Shown: in pieces, positions 49,394 through 58,685 of the stretch
Numbering within the stretch: the stretch's first letter is position 1
How the letters are laid out: every line of letters starts with the position of its first letter
Assembly (NCBI RefSeq): GCF_020149765.1
Contig: NZ_CP083809.1
Span: forward strand, 186,001 to 250,000
Direction of reading: 5' to 3'
From: Pantoea agglomerans
Lineage (GTDB): Bacteria > Pseudomonadota > Gammaproteobacteria > Enterobacterales > Enterobacteriaceae
DNA length: 64,000 nt
Made by a program: the position numbers and the translations under genes
The notes under the pieces: generated by a model
Told to the model about the DNA's origin: nothing
What the model saw: the letters and a program-made list of their open reading frames with translations, nothing else
Database searches by the model: none

Positions 49394-51148
49394 ATGATGA
49401 TGCGAGGAAATATACGCCAGCTTGGCTGGGCTGTGATGATGAGTTTAACGGTGGTCAGCGCCGCTGATGCGGCCGCGCCCGCCAGCGCGTCGCCCGTCTC
49501 TTATGGCGTTGAGGATGATACCTTTCATCCGGTCAGGGCGCAGAACGGCATGGTCGCCTCGGTTGATGCGCTGGCAACGCAGGTTGGCGTGGATATTTTG
49601 CGCCAGGGCGGTAACGCGGTTGACGCCGCTGTCGCCGTCGGCTTCGCGCTGGCGGTGACGCATCCGCAGGCGGGTAATCTCGGCGGCGGCGGCTTTATGC
49701 TGCTGCGCACCGCATCCGGCCGCGCCACCGCTATCGACTTCCGCGAAATGGCGCCGGGCCGCGCCTCGCGCGATATGTTCCTCGACAAACAGGGCAACGC
49801 CGACAGCAAGCTGTCGCTGACCTCGCATCTCGCCTCCGGCACGCCGGGCAGCGTGGCGGGCTTTGCGCTGGCCGCGCAAAAATATGGCACGCTGCCGCTC
49901 AGCACGCTGCTGGCGCCGGCGATCAAACTGGCGCGCGAAGGCTACGTCGTTAACGACGCGCTGGCGGACGATCTGAAAACCTACGGCAAGGAGGTACTGC
50001 TCTCTCACCCCAACAGCAAGGCGATTTTCTTTAAGCCTGACGGCACGCCGTGGCAGAAGGGCGATCGTCTGGTGCAGAAAAATCTCGCCCATAGCCTGCA
50101 GCTGATTGCGCAGCAGGGCCCGGACGCCTTCTATAAGGGCGCAATCGCCGATGAGATCGCCAGCGAGATGGCGCAGCACGGCGGTTTGATCGGCAAAGCG
50201 GATCTGGCGGCCTACCGTGCCGTCGAGCGTAAACCGGTCAGCGGCACCTATCGCGGCTACGAGGTCTTCTCGATGCCGCCCCCCTCATCGGGCGGCATTC
50301 ATATTGTGCAGATCCTGAATATCCTGGAAAACTTCGATCTGGCGAAGATGGGCTTTGGCAGCGCCGACGCGATGCAGGTCATTGCCGAAGCGGAGAAGTA
50401 TGCCTACGCCGACCGCTCCGAGTACCTCGGCGATCCCGATTTTGTGAAGGTGCCGTGGCAGGCGCTGACCAGCAAAGCCTATGCGAAGTCGATTGCGCAG
50501 CAGATCAATATCGAGAAAGCGCGCCCGTCTAGCGAGATTAAACCTGGCAAGCTGGAGCCCTATGAGAGCAACCAGACCACGCACTTCTCGGTGGTGGACA
50601 AGCAGGGCACGGCGGTCGCAGTGACCTATACCCTCAACACCAATTTCGGCAGCGGCATCGTGGCGGGCAACAGCGGTATCCTGCTGAACAATGAGATGGA
50701 TGACTTCTCGGCCAAGCCGGGCACGCCAAACGTCTACGGCCTGGTAGGCGGCGAGGCCAATGCGGTGCAGCCCGCCAAGCGCCCGCTCTCGTCGATGTCG
50801 CCAACGATTGTGGCGAAAGGGGGCAAAACCTGGCTGGTGACCGGCAGTCCGGGCGGCAGCCGTATTATTACGACCGTGCTGCAAATGGTGGTAAACAGCA
50901 TCGATTTCGGAATGAACGTTGCGGAAGCGACCAATGCGCCGCGCTTCCACCATCAGTGGCTGCCGGATCAGCTGCGCGTTGAGAAGGGGTTCAGCCCGGA
51001 TACGCTGCGTTTGCTGGAGAATAAAGGGCAGCATGTGAAGGTGCTGCCGGCGATGGGCAGTACGCAGAGCATTATGATTGGGCCGGACGGCACGCTCTAC
51101 GGCGCTTCGGACCCGCGTACCCCAGGGGATTTAAGCGCGGGGTACTAA
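49394..51148 (+). CDS. ggt: Gamma-glutamyltranspeptidase
   Basis: Ggt is a periplasmic N-terminal nucleophile hydrolase that cleaves gamma-glutamyl bonds of glutathione and related peptides. The 584-residue precursor has a signal peptide, the large-subunit segment GNLGGGGFMLLR, and an autoprocessing site at Thr395 (NQTTHFSVVD), which becomes the nucleophile of the small subunit. PLSSMSPTIV and GSPGGSRIITTV are conserved oxyanion and binding segments. Three ATGs in a row (49394, 49397, 49400) leave the exact start open. A hairpin terminator follows. Confidence 0.96.
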   Translation: MMMRGNIRQLGWAVMMSLTVVSAADAAAPASASPVSYGVEDDTFHPVRAQNGMVASVDALATQVGVDILRQGGNAVDAAVAVGFALAVTHPQAGNLGGGGFMLLRTASGRATAIDFREMAPGRASRDMFLDKQGNADSKLSLTSHLASGTPGSVAGFALAAQKYGTLPLSTLLAPAIKLAREGYVVNDALADDLKTYGKEVLLSHPNSKAIFFKPDGTPWQKGDRLVQKNLAHSLQLIAQQGPDAFYKGAIADEIASEMAQHGGLIGKADLAAYRAVERKPVSGTYRGYEVFSMPPPSSGGIHIVQILNILENFDLAKMGFGSADAMQVIAEAEKYAYADRSEYLGDPDFVKVPWQALTSKAYAKSIAQQINIEKARPSSEIKPGKLEPYESNQTTHFSVVDKQGTAVAVTYTLNTNFGSGIVAGNSGILLNNEMDDFSAKPGTPNVYGLVGGEANAVQPAKRPLSSMSPTIVAKGGKTWLVTGSPGGSRIITTVLQMVVNSIDFGMNVAEATNAPRFHHQWLPDQLRVEKGFSPDTLRLLENKGQHVKVLPAMGSTQSIMIGPDGTLYGASDPRTPGDLSAGY

Positions 51149-51155
51149 CGAACAG

Positions 51156-51184
51156 CACAGGGGCCAGTCTGGCCCCTGTGTTAC
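51156..51184. terminator. Hairpin between ggt and yhhY
   Basis: A perfect 11-bp stem (CACAGGGGCCA and its complement) with a GTC loop lies between convergent genes. The trailing T run (TTACTT) is weak and overlaps the yhhY stop codon. Confidence 0.65.
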
Positions 51185-51672
51185 TTCAGACGCGCCATAT
51201 AGTGCGCGTCGACCATCTCGCCTTGCCGCATGGCGAAGCCTCTCCCCGTGCCTTCGATCTCAAAGCCAAAATGGCGATAGAGCGCGATAGCGGCGGGATT
51301 GTCGGTGAATACCGTTAGCTCCATGCGCGTAACCTGCAGCCAGTTATCGCACAGATCGACCGCCGCGCCGAGCAGCGCCTTGCCGACGCCGCGATTGCGA
51401 TATGCGTAATCCACGCCCATGCCCAGGGTGGCGCAGTGACGGCGGCGCGCCGTCGCGATCACCTCCAGCGTCAACTGCCCGACCACCTTCTCTTCGATGC
51501 AGGCCACCAGCGAATGTCCCGTGGGAGAGAGGTTGCTTAGCCGCTGCTGCCATTTTTGCAGCGAAGGTAGCGGTAGCTGTAGCGTATTCGCCATGGTGTC
51601 CGGCTGGCTGTAGATATGCATTAAGGCGGCGGCATCTTCAGGCGTCACGTGTCGCACCACAATCTCGCTCAT
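51181..51672 (-). CDS. yhhY: L-amino acid N-acetyltransferase YhhY (AaaT)
   Basis: This 163-residue GNAT-family acetyltransferase has the acetyl-CoA motif YRNRGVGKALL and the conserved ELTVFTDNPAAIALYRHFGFEIEGTG. It closely resembles E. coli YhhY, which acetylates L-methionine and L-phenylalanine. Its start is divergent from ryhB, as in E. coli. Confidence 0.92.
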   Translation of the reverse strand: MSEIVVRHVTPEDAAALMHIYSQPDTMANTLQLPLPSLQKWQQRLSNLSPTGHSLVACIEEKVVGQLTLEVIATARRRHCATLGMGVDYAYRNRGVGKALLGAAVDLCDNWLQVTRMELTVFTDNPAAIALYRHFGFEIEGTGRGFAMRQGEMVDAHYMARLK

Positions 51673-51757
51673 TATCCTTCTCCTTGCGTTGGCGGGAAAA
51701 CCCTTTAAAACATCAAGGAAATCTTATTAATAATCAACCGAAAAGATCGGAAAAGGC

Positions 51758-51791
51758 TTTACAGACGCGAATGATAATGATTATTATTGCG
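51758..51791 (+). promoter_or_regulatory. Fur-box-like ryhB promoter
   Basis: TTTACA (51758-51763) is a -35 candidate. The overlapping stretch GATAATGATTATTATTGC (51773-51790) resembles the 19-bp Fur box and covers the -10 region and start of ryhB. Fur-Fe(II) repression of ryhB is established in E. coli. The fit here is good but not perfect. Confidence 0.75.
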
Positions 51792-51887
51792 ATGCGTTCT
51801 CGGGGCGTCCTCAGGCAAACCGGAAAGCACGACATTGCTCACATTGCTTCCAGTATTATTTAGCCAGCTTAACGCTGGCTTTTTTTT
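51789..51887 (+). ncRNA. ryhB: Small regulatory RNA RyhB
   Basis: RyhB is an Hfq-dependent antisense RNA made in iron starvation that shuts off mRNAs for iron-using proteins. The core GAAAGCACGACATTGCTCAC, continuing through ATTGCTTCCAGTATTA, is the sequence I recall from the E. coli RNA. It is followed by an AGCCAGC/GCTGGCT terminator stem and eight T. The 5' third (51789-51820) differs from E. coli but starts with the same GCGAT. Its place next to yhhY and its divergent direction are conserved. The ends are estimated within a few bases. Confidence 0.93.
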
Positions 51888-52025
51888 GCCCGCCGTATCA
51901 TTCAGCTCCGCTCACCTTCCTGCTTGCGCTTGTTCACCTTTTTTGAACAGAGGCGTGAAGTTTTTCAGCTATCAATAGGGTCGCCTCCGGTTCAGACTGG
52001 TTTAAAACATTGAGGAGAACCGAAC

Positions 52026-52721
52026 ATGATTTACTTACGCAAAGCAGAAGAACGCGGCCACGCGACTCACGGCTGGCTGGAAAGCTGGCACACTTTCTCT
52101 TTCGCTGGCTATCACGACCCCAACTTTATGGGCTTTTCAGCGCTGCGCGTGATTAACGAAGATATCGTCGCCGCCGGACAGGGCTTCGGCACCCATCCGC
52201 ATAAAGATATGGAGATCCTGACCTATGTGCTCTCCGGCACCGTAGAGCATCAGGACAGCATGGGAAACAAAGAGCAGATCCCGGCGGGCGAATTTCAGAT
52301 CATGAGCGCGGGCACCGGCGTGCGTCACTCAGAGTACAACGCCAGCAGCAGCGACCCGCTGCACCTTTATCAGATCTGGATTATTCCAGAGCGTACCGGC
52401 ATCGAACCGCGTTACGCCCAGCGCCGCTTCCCGGATGTAAAAGGCCGCCAGCTGGTGCTGACGCCGGACGCGCGGGAAGGCTCGCTCAAGGTCTATCAGG
52501 ATATGACGCTGTCGCGCTGGGTATTTAGCGCGGGTGAAAAAGATGAGGTCGCCCTTGAAACGGGCCGCCGCGTCTGGATTCAGGTGGTCAAAGGGGAGAT
52601 CCGCGTTAACGGTGAAACCGCGCGCGCCAGCGACGCTTTCGCGGTCTGGGATGAGGCGAGCCTGACGATTGAAGCGAGCAGCGACGCCGAAGTGCTGTTG
52701 TTCGATCTGCCGCCGGTCTAA
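52026..52721 (+). CDS. yhhW: Pirin-like protein YhhW (quercetin 2,3-dioxygenase)
   Basis: The 231-residue bicupin is a bacterial pirin with quercetinase activity in E. coli. Metal ligands fit HPHKDMEI (His57, His59) and GVRHSEYN (His and Glu). GAGGAG precedes the ATG. In E. coli, yhhX separates yhhW from ryhB. Here the pirin gene follows ryhB directly. gntR is next downstream. Confidence 0.93.
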   Translation: MIYLRKAEERGHATHGWLESWHTFSFAGYHDPNFMGFSALRVINEDIVAAGQGFGTHPHKDMEILTYVLSGTVEHQDSMGNKEQIPAGEFQIMSAGTGVRHSEYNASSSDPLHLYQIWIIPERTGIEPRYAQRRFPDVKGRQLVLTPDAREGSLKVYQDMTLSRWVFSAGEKDEVALETGRRVWIQVVKGEIRVNGETARASDAFAVWDEASLTIEASSDAEVLLFDLPPV

Positions 52722-52730
52722 GCGGTGACG

Positions 52731-52750
52731 GGGCGCGCACTGTCGCGCCC
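52731..52750 (+). terminator. Terminator-like hairpin between yhhW and gntR
   Basis: A perfect 7-bp GC stem GGGCGCG/CGCGCCC with a 6-base loop is followed by GGTTTAC. The T run is poor, so termination may be partial. Confidence 0.45.
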
Positions 52751-52813
52751 GGTTTACAATTCTCCTGCTGAATAGTGGTAGACTCGTCGTAATTGTGACC
52801 CTGGGCGCTTACG

Positions 52814-53809
52814 ATGAAGAAAAAAAGACCGGTATTACAGGACGTTGCCGATCGTGTCGGCGTAACGAAAATGACCGTCAGCCGCTACCTGCGCAACCCT
52901 GAGCAGGTTTCCGCGCCGCTGCGCGACAAGATTGCCGTCGCGCTTGATGAGCTGGGCTACATACCCAACCGCGCGCCGGATATGCTCTCCAACGCCACCA
53001 GCCGCGCCATCGGCGTGCTGCTCCCCTCGCTGACTAACCAGGTATTCGCCGACGTTCTGCGCGGCATCGAAGCGGTAACCGATGAGGCGGGCTATCAGAC
53101 GCTGGTGGCCCACTTCGGCTATAGCCCGCAAAAAGAGGAGCTGCAGCTGCGTTCGCTGCTGGGCTGGAATATCGACGGCGTGATTCTGACCGAGCGCACC
53201 CATACGCCCGCCACGCTGCGCATGCTGGAAGTGGCGGGGATCCCGGTAATTGAGATGATGGACAGCGTCTCCCCCTGCCTCGATATGGCGGTGGGGTTCG
53301 ATAACGTCGAGGCGGCGCGGCAGATGACCCACGCCATTCTGCGCAAAGGGCATCGCCATACGGTTTACCTGGGCGCGCGCCTCGATGAGCGCACCCTGCA
53401 GAAACAGCAGGGCTACGAGAAAGCGATGCGCGAAGCGGGGCTGGAGCCGCACAGCGTGATGATGGAAGAGGCCTCCTCTTTTAGCGCCGGCGGCATGCTG
53501 CTGTGCGAGGCGCAGCGCCGCTATCCGCAAACCGACAGCCTGTTCTGCACCAACGACGACCTGGCGGTCGGCGCAATGTTCGAATGTCAGCGTCAGGGGC
53601 TGAAAGTGCCGTCGCAAATGGCGATTGCCGGATTTCACGGCCATGATATTAGTCAGGTGGTAACGCCAAAACTGGCGACCGTCCTGACGCCGCGAGAACG
53701 CATGGGACGTGAAGCGGCCGCCATGCTGCTGGCGCGAATCGGCGGCGACGTCAGCGTTTCCGCGCCGCTGGATATCGGTTTTGACATCAGCGAAGGCGGT
53801 AGCATCTGA
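52814..53809 (+). CDS. gntR: Gluconate-utilisation repressor GntR
   Basis: GntR is a LacI-family repressor of the GntI gluconate system, released by gluconate. The 331-residue protein has the N-terminal helix-turn-helix (VLQDVADRVGVTKMTVSRYLRNP, about 7-29), the hinge and the periplasmic-binding-protein-like effector domain. It lies directly upstream of gntK and gntU in the same direction. A GntR-type operator lies between gntR and gntK. Confidence 0.96.
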   Translation: MKKKRPVLQDVADRVGVTKMTVSRYLRNPEQVSAPLRDKIAVALDELGYIPNRAPDMLSNATSRAIGVLLPSLTNQVFADVLRGIEAVTDEAGYQTLVAHFGYSPQKEELQLRSLLGWNIDGVILTERTHTPATLRMLEVAGIPVIEMMDSVSPCLDMAVGFDNVEAARQMTHAILRKGHRHTVYLGARLDERTLQKQQGYEKAMREAGLEPHSVMMEEASSFSAGGMLLCEAQRRYPQTDSLFCTNDDLAVGAMFECQRQGLKVPSQMAIAGFHGHDISQVVTPKLATVLTPRERMGREAAAMLLARIGGDVSVSAPLDIGFDISEGGSI

Positions 53810-53903
53810 ATGTGACGTTTTTATGAGTCAGTTCACACTTTCGTGCTTTTCCGGTTAAACAGGGTTGCCAGCCTGTAACGGGCTTCACACAATGGCAGCC
53901 AGC

Positions 53904-53920
53904 ATTGTTATCGGTAACAT
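53904..53920. promoter_or_regulatory. GntR operator upstream of gntK
   Basis: TGTTATCGGTAACA (53906-53919) is a near-perfect palindrome flanked by AT, matching the ATGTTACC-type operator of the E. coli gnt regulon. It lies about 30 bases before the gntK start. Confidence 0.85.
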
Positions 53921-53948
53921 TGGCAAACTGACCTGCCGGAGCAGAAAA

Positions 53949-54485
53949 ATGACTACTCAATCTTCGTCGCATCATGTGTTTATTTTGATGGGCGTCTCAG
54001 GCAGCGGTAAGTCCGTTGTCGCCAACCAGGTTTCTCATCAGCTCAACACCGCCTTTCTCGACGGTGATTTTCTCCATCCGCGCACCAATATCATGAAAAT
54101 GGCGGAAGGCCATCCGCTGGACGATAACGATCGTCAGCCGTGGCTGCAGGCGCTTAACGACGCCGCGTTCGCCATGCAGCGTACCCAGGCGATCTCCATT
54201 ATCGTCTGCTCAGCGCTGAAAAAGCGTTACCGCGACATTCTGCGCCAGGGCAACGACAACCTGCGCTTTATCTACCTCAAGGGCGATTTCGACACTATCG
54301 AGTCACGCCTGAAGGCGCGTAAGGGCCACTTCTTTAAACCGCAGATGCTGGTGACGCAGTTCGCGACGCTGGAAGAGCCGGGCGCAGACGAGCCGGACGT
54401 GCTGACGGTCGATATCAATCATTCAGTTGACGACGTTGTTGCGGCTACGGTTGCGGCTATCGGGAAAGCCATCAACAAGGGTTAG
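53949..54485 (+). CDS. gntK: Gluconokinase GntK
   Basis: GntK phosphorylates gluconate to 6-phosphogluconate for the Entner-Doudoroff and pentose phosphate routes. The 178-residue P-loop kinase has GVSGSGKS near 15-22, the FLDGDFLHP segment and VCSALKKRYRD. The start at 53949 matches E. coli GntK (175); the ATG at 53865 lies upstream of the operator. gntU begins two bases after its stop. Confidence 0.96.
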   Translation: MTTQSSSHHVFILMGVSGSGKSVVANQVSHQLNTAFLDGDFLHPRTNIMKMAEGHPLDDNDRQPWLQALNDAAFAMQRTQAISIIVCSALKKRYRDILRQGNDNLRFIYLKGDFDTIESRLKARKGHFFKPQMLVTQFATLEEPGADEPDVLTVDINHSVDDVVAATVAAIGKAINKG

Positions 54486-54487
54486 TC

Positions 54488-55828
54488 ATGAGTACCGCAA
54501 CGCTGGTGTTAACCGCAGCAGGCTCCGTCCTGCTGCTGCTTTTTTTGGTGATGAAAGCGCGTATGCACGCCTTTGTTGCCCTGATGCTGGTCTCAATTGG
54601 TGCTGGTCTCTTCTCCGGCATGCCGCTGGACAAGATTGCGGATACCATGCAGAAAGGCATGGGCGGCACTCTGGGGTTCCTCGCTATCGTCGTCGCGCTG
54701 GGCGCGATGTTCGGCAAAATTCTGCATGAGACAGGTGCGGTGGATCAGATTGCGATCCGCATGCTGAAAACCTTCGGCGAAAGCCGCGCGCACTACGCCA
54801 TGGGCATCGCCGGCCTGATCTGCGCGCTGCCGCTCTTCTTTGAGGTAGCGGTGGTGCTGCTGATCAGCATCGCGTTTGCCGTGGCGCGCCGCACCCAGGA
54901 TAACCTGGTGAAGCTGGTGATCCCGCTGTTTGCTGGCGTGGCGGCCTCAGCCGCCTTCCTGCTGCCCGGCCCGGCGCCGATGCTGCTCGCCTCGCAGATG
55001 CACGCCGACTTCGGCTGGATGATCCTGCTTGGCCTGTGCGCCGCTATTCCCGGCATGCTGATCGCCGGTCCGCTGTTCGGCTCGCTGATTGCGCGCCGCG
55101 TGACCTTTAGCGCGCCGCCGGAAGATCATCAGCCGGACGTCGACCCGGCGAAGCTGCCGTCGTTCAGCTTCAGCCTGGCGCTGATCCTGTTTCCGCTGAT
55201 GCTGGTGGGGCTAAAGACCATCGGCGCGCGTTTTACCGAGCAGGGCTCTTCTCTCTATGAGTGGCTGGAGTTTATCGGCCATCCCTTTACGGCGATCCTG
55301 ATCGCCTGTCTGGTGGCGATTTATGGCCTGGCTTACCGTCAGGGTATGGATAAAGAGAAGGTGATGCAGGTTTGCGGCAGTGCGCTGCAGCCCGCGGGCA
55401 TTATTCTGCTGGTGATTGGCGCGGGCGGGGTGTTTAAGCAGGTGCTGGTGGATTCCGGCGTCGGCCCGGTACTCGGCCATGCGCTGACCGGCGCGGGGCT
55501 GCCTGTTGCGCTCGCCTGCTTTATCCTTTCCGGCGCGGTGCGCGTGATTCAGGGGTCTGCTACGGTCGCCTGCCTCACCACGGTCGGGCTGGTCATGCCG
55601 GTAATTGAACCGCTGCACTACAGCGGCGCGCAGCTGGCGGCGCTTTCTGTCTGTATCGGCGGTGGCTCTATTATTATCAGCCACGTTAACGATGCGGGCT
55701 TCTGGCTGTTTGGCCGCTTTACCGGCGCCACCGAAGGGGAAACCCTGAAGACCTGGACGCTGATGGAAACTATCCTCGGCACCGTCGGCGCCATTGTCGG
55801 CATGATCGCCTTTCAGCTGCTGTCGTAA
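54488..55828 (+). CDS. gntU: Low-affinity gluconate transporter GntU
   Basis: GntU is a GntP-family gluconate:H+ symporter of the inner membrane. The 446-residue protein has about twelve hydrophobic segments. Conserved GntP-family stretches include GLICALPLFFEVAVVLL, LLPGPAPMLLA and HVNDAGFWLFGRF. It is co-transcribed with gntK under GntR control. Confidence 0.96.
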   Translation: MSTATLVLTAAGSVLLLLFLVMKARMHAFVALMLVSIGAGLFSGMPLDKIADTMQKGMGGTLGFLAIVVALGAMFGKILHETGAVDQIAIRMLKTFGESRAHYAMGIAGLICALPLFFEVAVVLLISIAFAVARRTQDNLVKLVIPLFAGVAASAAFLLPGPAPMLLASQMHADFGWMILLGLCAAIPGMLIAGPLFGSLIARRVTFSAPPEDHQPDVDPAKLPSFSFSLALILFPLMLVGLKTIGARFTEQGSSLYEWLEFIGHPFTAILIACLVAIYGLAYRQGMDKEKVMQVCGSALQPAGIILLVIGAGGVFKQVLVDSGVGPVLGHALTGAGLPVALACFILSGAVRVIQGSATVACLTTVGLVMPVIEPLHYSGAQLAALSVCIGGGSIIISHVNDAGFWLFGRFTGATEGETLKTWTLMETILGTVGAIVGMIAFQLLS

Positions 55829-55836
55829 CGCCTGAA

Positions 55837-55860
55837 CCGCCGCGCCTCAGCGCGCGGCGG
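55837..55860. terminator. GC hairpin between gntU and the carbonic anhydrase gene
   Basis: A perfect 9-bp stem CCGCCGCGC/GCGCGGCGG with a 6-base loop lies between convergent genes. No T run follows on either strand. Confidence 0.5.
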
Positions 55861-55868
55861 CTTGCTCG

Positions 55869-56609
55869 TTATCCCTCGAAAAATTCAACCCTGCCGCCGG
55901 AGAGGTGGTACATGCTGCCGACAATCTTGATTTTCTTCTGCTCTTCCAGCTGCTTCAGCACCGGGCTGTTGTTGCGGATGTTTTCAATGGTCAGCTCGAC
56001 ATTTTTCCGCGCCACTGCATCGACGAACGCATAGTTGCTGCCGCTACGCTCGCCGCCGTAGACGGTTTTCTCGATGGCTGGCTTAATCTCATCCAGCAGG
56101 CCGGTCAGATTGCCCAGCTCGGCGTTATCGATGGCGCCGCGCACCGCGCCGCAGCGCGTGTGTCCCATCACCAGCACCACTTTCGCACCGGAAATGGCGC
56201 AGGCGAACTCCATGCTGCCCAGTATGTCGCGGTTGCTGATGTTGCCCGCGACGCGCGCGTTAAAGGTTTCCCCGATCCCGGCGTCCAGCACAATCTCCGC
56301 CGGCGCGCGCGAGTCGATGCAGCTCAGGATCACCGCCGCCGGATACTGACCGGTCAGGCTGTTGCGCTTCTGCGCCAGGTAGTCATGCTTTGCCGGACGG
56401 TTTTCACGAAAGCGCAGGTTGCCCTGCTTAAAGTGCTCAATAACCGCATCTGGCGTCATCGCATCGCGCGCTTCTTTGCTGAGAGAGGCCGCGAAAGCGA
56501 TGGTGGGCAGCGCCAGCGCGCCGACGCCGGTGACCGACAGAGCGGAGACTGCCAGCGTCTTTTTCAGAACGGCGCGGCGAGAAGGTTGAGCGGGTTGGTT
56601 ATTTTTCAT
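55869..56609 (-). CDS. Tat-exported beta-class carbonic anhydrase
   Basis: The 246-residue protein begins with a twin-arginine signal (SRRAVLKKTLAVSAL, then a long hydrophobic core to about 40), so it should be exported folded to the periplasm. The mature part is a beta-carbonic anhydrase. Zinc ligands are the Cys of LSCIDSR and the His/Cys pair of GHTRCGA, with the Asp/Arg dyad in the first motif. It should interconvert CO2 and bicarbonate. E. coli Can and CynT are cytoplasmic, so this is a different, exported paralogue. Confidence 0.92.
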   Translation of the reverse strand: MKNNQPAQPSRRAVLKKTLAVSALSVTGVGALALPTIAFAASLSKEARDAMTPDAVIEHFKQGNLRFRENRPAKHDYLAQKRNSLTGQYPAAVILSCIDSRAPAEIVLDAGIGETFNARVAGNISNRDILGSMEFACAISGAKVVLVMGHTRCGAVRGAIDNAELGNLTGLLDEIKPAIEKTVYGGERSGSNYAFVDAVARKNVELTIENIRNNSPVLKQLEEQKKIKIVGSMYHLSGGRVEFFEG

Positions 56610-56723
56610 TGTCAGGTCCTGATGTGTAGTCTTTTATCGCCGCGCGATAATACGCAGGAACCACAATCAAGACAAAAAGCCTTTAAAAACAAAGCGATTA
56701 ATCAGACCTAACTTTGCGCTACA

Positions 56724-57317
56724 TCATAATTTCAGGTAGACGCGAATGCCGTCGAGGAACATTTGCGTCGCCAGCATAATCAAAATCAGCCCCATCAGAC
56801 GCTCCAGCGCGTTGACCCCTTTATCGCCCAGCAGCCGTAAAAATAGCCCTGAAAGCAGCAGGATCGTCACCGTGGCGCCCCAGGCGAGCAGCAGCGCCCC
56901 GACCAGGTGCCCCATCTGGTTAGGATACTGATGCGACAGCAGCATCAGCGTCGCCAGCAGCGACGGGCCGGCGACCAGCGGGATCGCCAGCGGCACCAGG
57001 AAGGGCTCTTCGCCAGCCGGTAAGCCGCTGGTACTGCTCTCCTCGGACGGGAAAATCATGCGGATGGCGATAAGAAACAGGATCACGCCGCCGGAAATCG
57101 ACACCGTTTCGGTGCGCAGGTTTAGGAAAGTCAGAATGCGCTCCCCCGCGAAGAGAAACAGCAGCATCAGCACCAGCGCAATCAGCAGCTCGCGGATCAG
57201 TACCACGCGCCGACGCTTTGGCTCCAGATGTTTTAACACCGACATAAAAATCGGCAGGTTGCCCAGCGGATCCATAATAAGAAGCAGTAAAATGGTCGCA
57301 GAAATCATTTCAGTCAT
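56724..57317 (-). CDS. yhgN: MarC/UPF0056 family membrane protein YhgN
   Basis: The 197-residue protein has six hydrophobic segments and the MarC-family features MDPLGNLPIF near the start and AIPLVAGPSLLATLM in the middle. Its function is not established. It is divergent from asd, as in E. coli. Confidence 0.93.
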   Translation of the reverse strand: MTEMISATILLLLIMDPLGNLPIFMSVLKHLEPKRRRVVLIRELLIALVLMLLFLFAGERILTFLNLRTETVSISGGVILFLIAIRMIFPSEESSTSGLPAGEEPFLVPLAIPLVAGPSLLATLMLLSHQYPNQMGHLVGALLLAWGATVTILLLSGLFLRLLGDKGVNALERLMGLILIMLATQMFLDGIRVYLKL

Positions 57318-57535
57318 TTTTTTTGGTTATTCCTTACATCCCGACGCGAGGTTATTAGCTGCGCTGCTGAAAAAATTGGCGCAATCGAATTAATTCACTT
57401 GCCAGAAAAGCTGCATTTTGTAGAGTTGTTGGGCACAGGTAAATCCATTTATGACGCAGAGCGGAGTGAAAACCCATTCCGTTCTTCCCTTCGGTAAGCA
57501 GGTCAGCCGTTATCGCTGACTGAGACGGACAGAAA

Positions 57536-58645
57536 ATGAAGAATGTAGGTTTTATTGGTTGGCGCGGTATGGTCGGCTCCGTGCTGATGTCGCGCATGAG
57601 CGAAGAGCGTGATTTTGACGTTATCAATCCGGTCTTCTTCTCCACTTCGCAGCTGGGACAGGCTGCGCCGACGTTTGGCGGCAAGTCCACCGGTGCGCTG
57701 CAGGATGCTTTTGATATCGACGCGCTTAAGGCGCTGGATATTATTATCACCTGTCAGGGCGGCGATTATACCAGTGAAGTCTATCCGAAGCTGCGCGCAA
57801 GCGGCTGGCAGGGCTACTGGATTGACGCGGCCTCAACGCTGCGCATGAAAGATGACGCCATCATTATTCTCGACCCGGTGAACCATCAGGTGATTCGTCA
57901 GGGCCTTGATAAGGGCATTAATACCTTTGTCGGCGGCAACTGCACCGTTAGCCTGATGCTGATGTCGCTGGGCGGCCTGTTTGCTCAGGATCTGGTGGAG
58001 TGGGCCTCGGTTGCCACCTACCAGGCAGCATCCGGCGGCGGGGCGCGCCATATGCGTGAACTGCTGACCCAGATGGGCATGCTGCATAACCATGTCGCCA
58101 CCTCGCTGCAGGATCCAGCGTCGGCCATTCTCGACATCGAGCGCAGCGTCACCGAGCTGACCCGCTCCGGCACGCTGCCGACCGATAACTTCGGCGTGCC
58201 GCTGGCCGGCAGCCTGATCCCCTGGATTGACAAGCAGCTCGACAACGGCCAGAGCCGCGAAGAGTGGAAAGGCCAGGCGGAAACCAACAAGATCCTCGGC
58301 ACCCAGAAAACCATTCCGGTTGACGGCCTGTGCGTGCGCGTCGGCGCGCTGCGCTGCCACAGCCAGGCGTTTACCCTGAAGCTGAAAAAAGATGTGCCGC
58401 TGGCAGAAATTGAACAGCTGCTGGCATCGCACAATGAATGGGTGAAAGTGGTGCCCAACGACCGCGAGCTGACCATGCGTGAGCTGACGCCCGCAGCGGT
58501 CACCGGCACGCTGACCACGCCGGTCGGCCGTCTGCGCAAGCTCAATATGGGGCCGGAATATCTCTCCGCCTTTACCGTTGGCGATCAGCTGCTGTGGGGC
58601 GCCGCCGAGCCGCTGCGCCGCATGCTGCGACTGCTGGTCGACTAA
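57536..58645 (+). CDS. asd: Aspartate-semialdehyde dehydrogenase
   Basis: Asd reduces aspartyl phosphate to aspartate semialdehyde, the branch point to lysine/diaminopimelate, threonine and methionine. The 369-residue protein aligns with E. coli Asd (367). The Rossmann motif is GWRGMVGS, the catalytic Cys is in [11 protein letters not shown], and the catalytic His is in [14 protein letters not shown] terminator separates it from the glg operon. Confidence 0.97.
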   Translation: MKNVGFIGWRGMVGSVLMSRMSEERDFDVINPVFFSTSQLGQAAPTFGGKSTGALQDAFDIDALKALDIIITCQGGDYTSEVYPKLRASGWQGYWIDAASTLRMKDDAIIILDPVNHQVIRQGLDKGINTFVGGNCTVSLMLMSLGGLFAQDLVEWASVATYQAASGGGARHMRELLTQMGMLHNHVATSLQDPASAILDIERSVTELTRSGTLPTDNFGVPLAGSLIPWIDKQLDNGQSREEWKGQAETNKILGTQKTIPVDGLCVRVGALRCHSQAFTLKLKKDVPLAEIEQLLASHNEWVKVVPNDRELTMRELTPAAVTGTLTTPVGRLRKLNMGPEYLSAFTVGDQLLWGAAEPLRRMLRLLVD

Positions 58646-58661
58646 CAGAAAAAACTAAGCG

Positions 58662-58685
58662 AAGCCGGGAGTCCCCCGGCTTTTT
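58662..58685 (+). terminator. Intrinsic terminator of asd
   Basis: An 8-bp AAGCCGGG/CCCGGCTT stem with a 5-base loop runs into five T residues, 17 bases after the asd stop. Confidence 0.9.
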
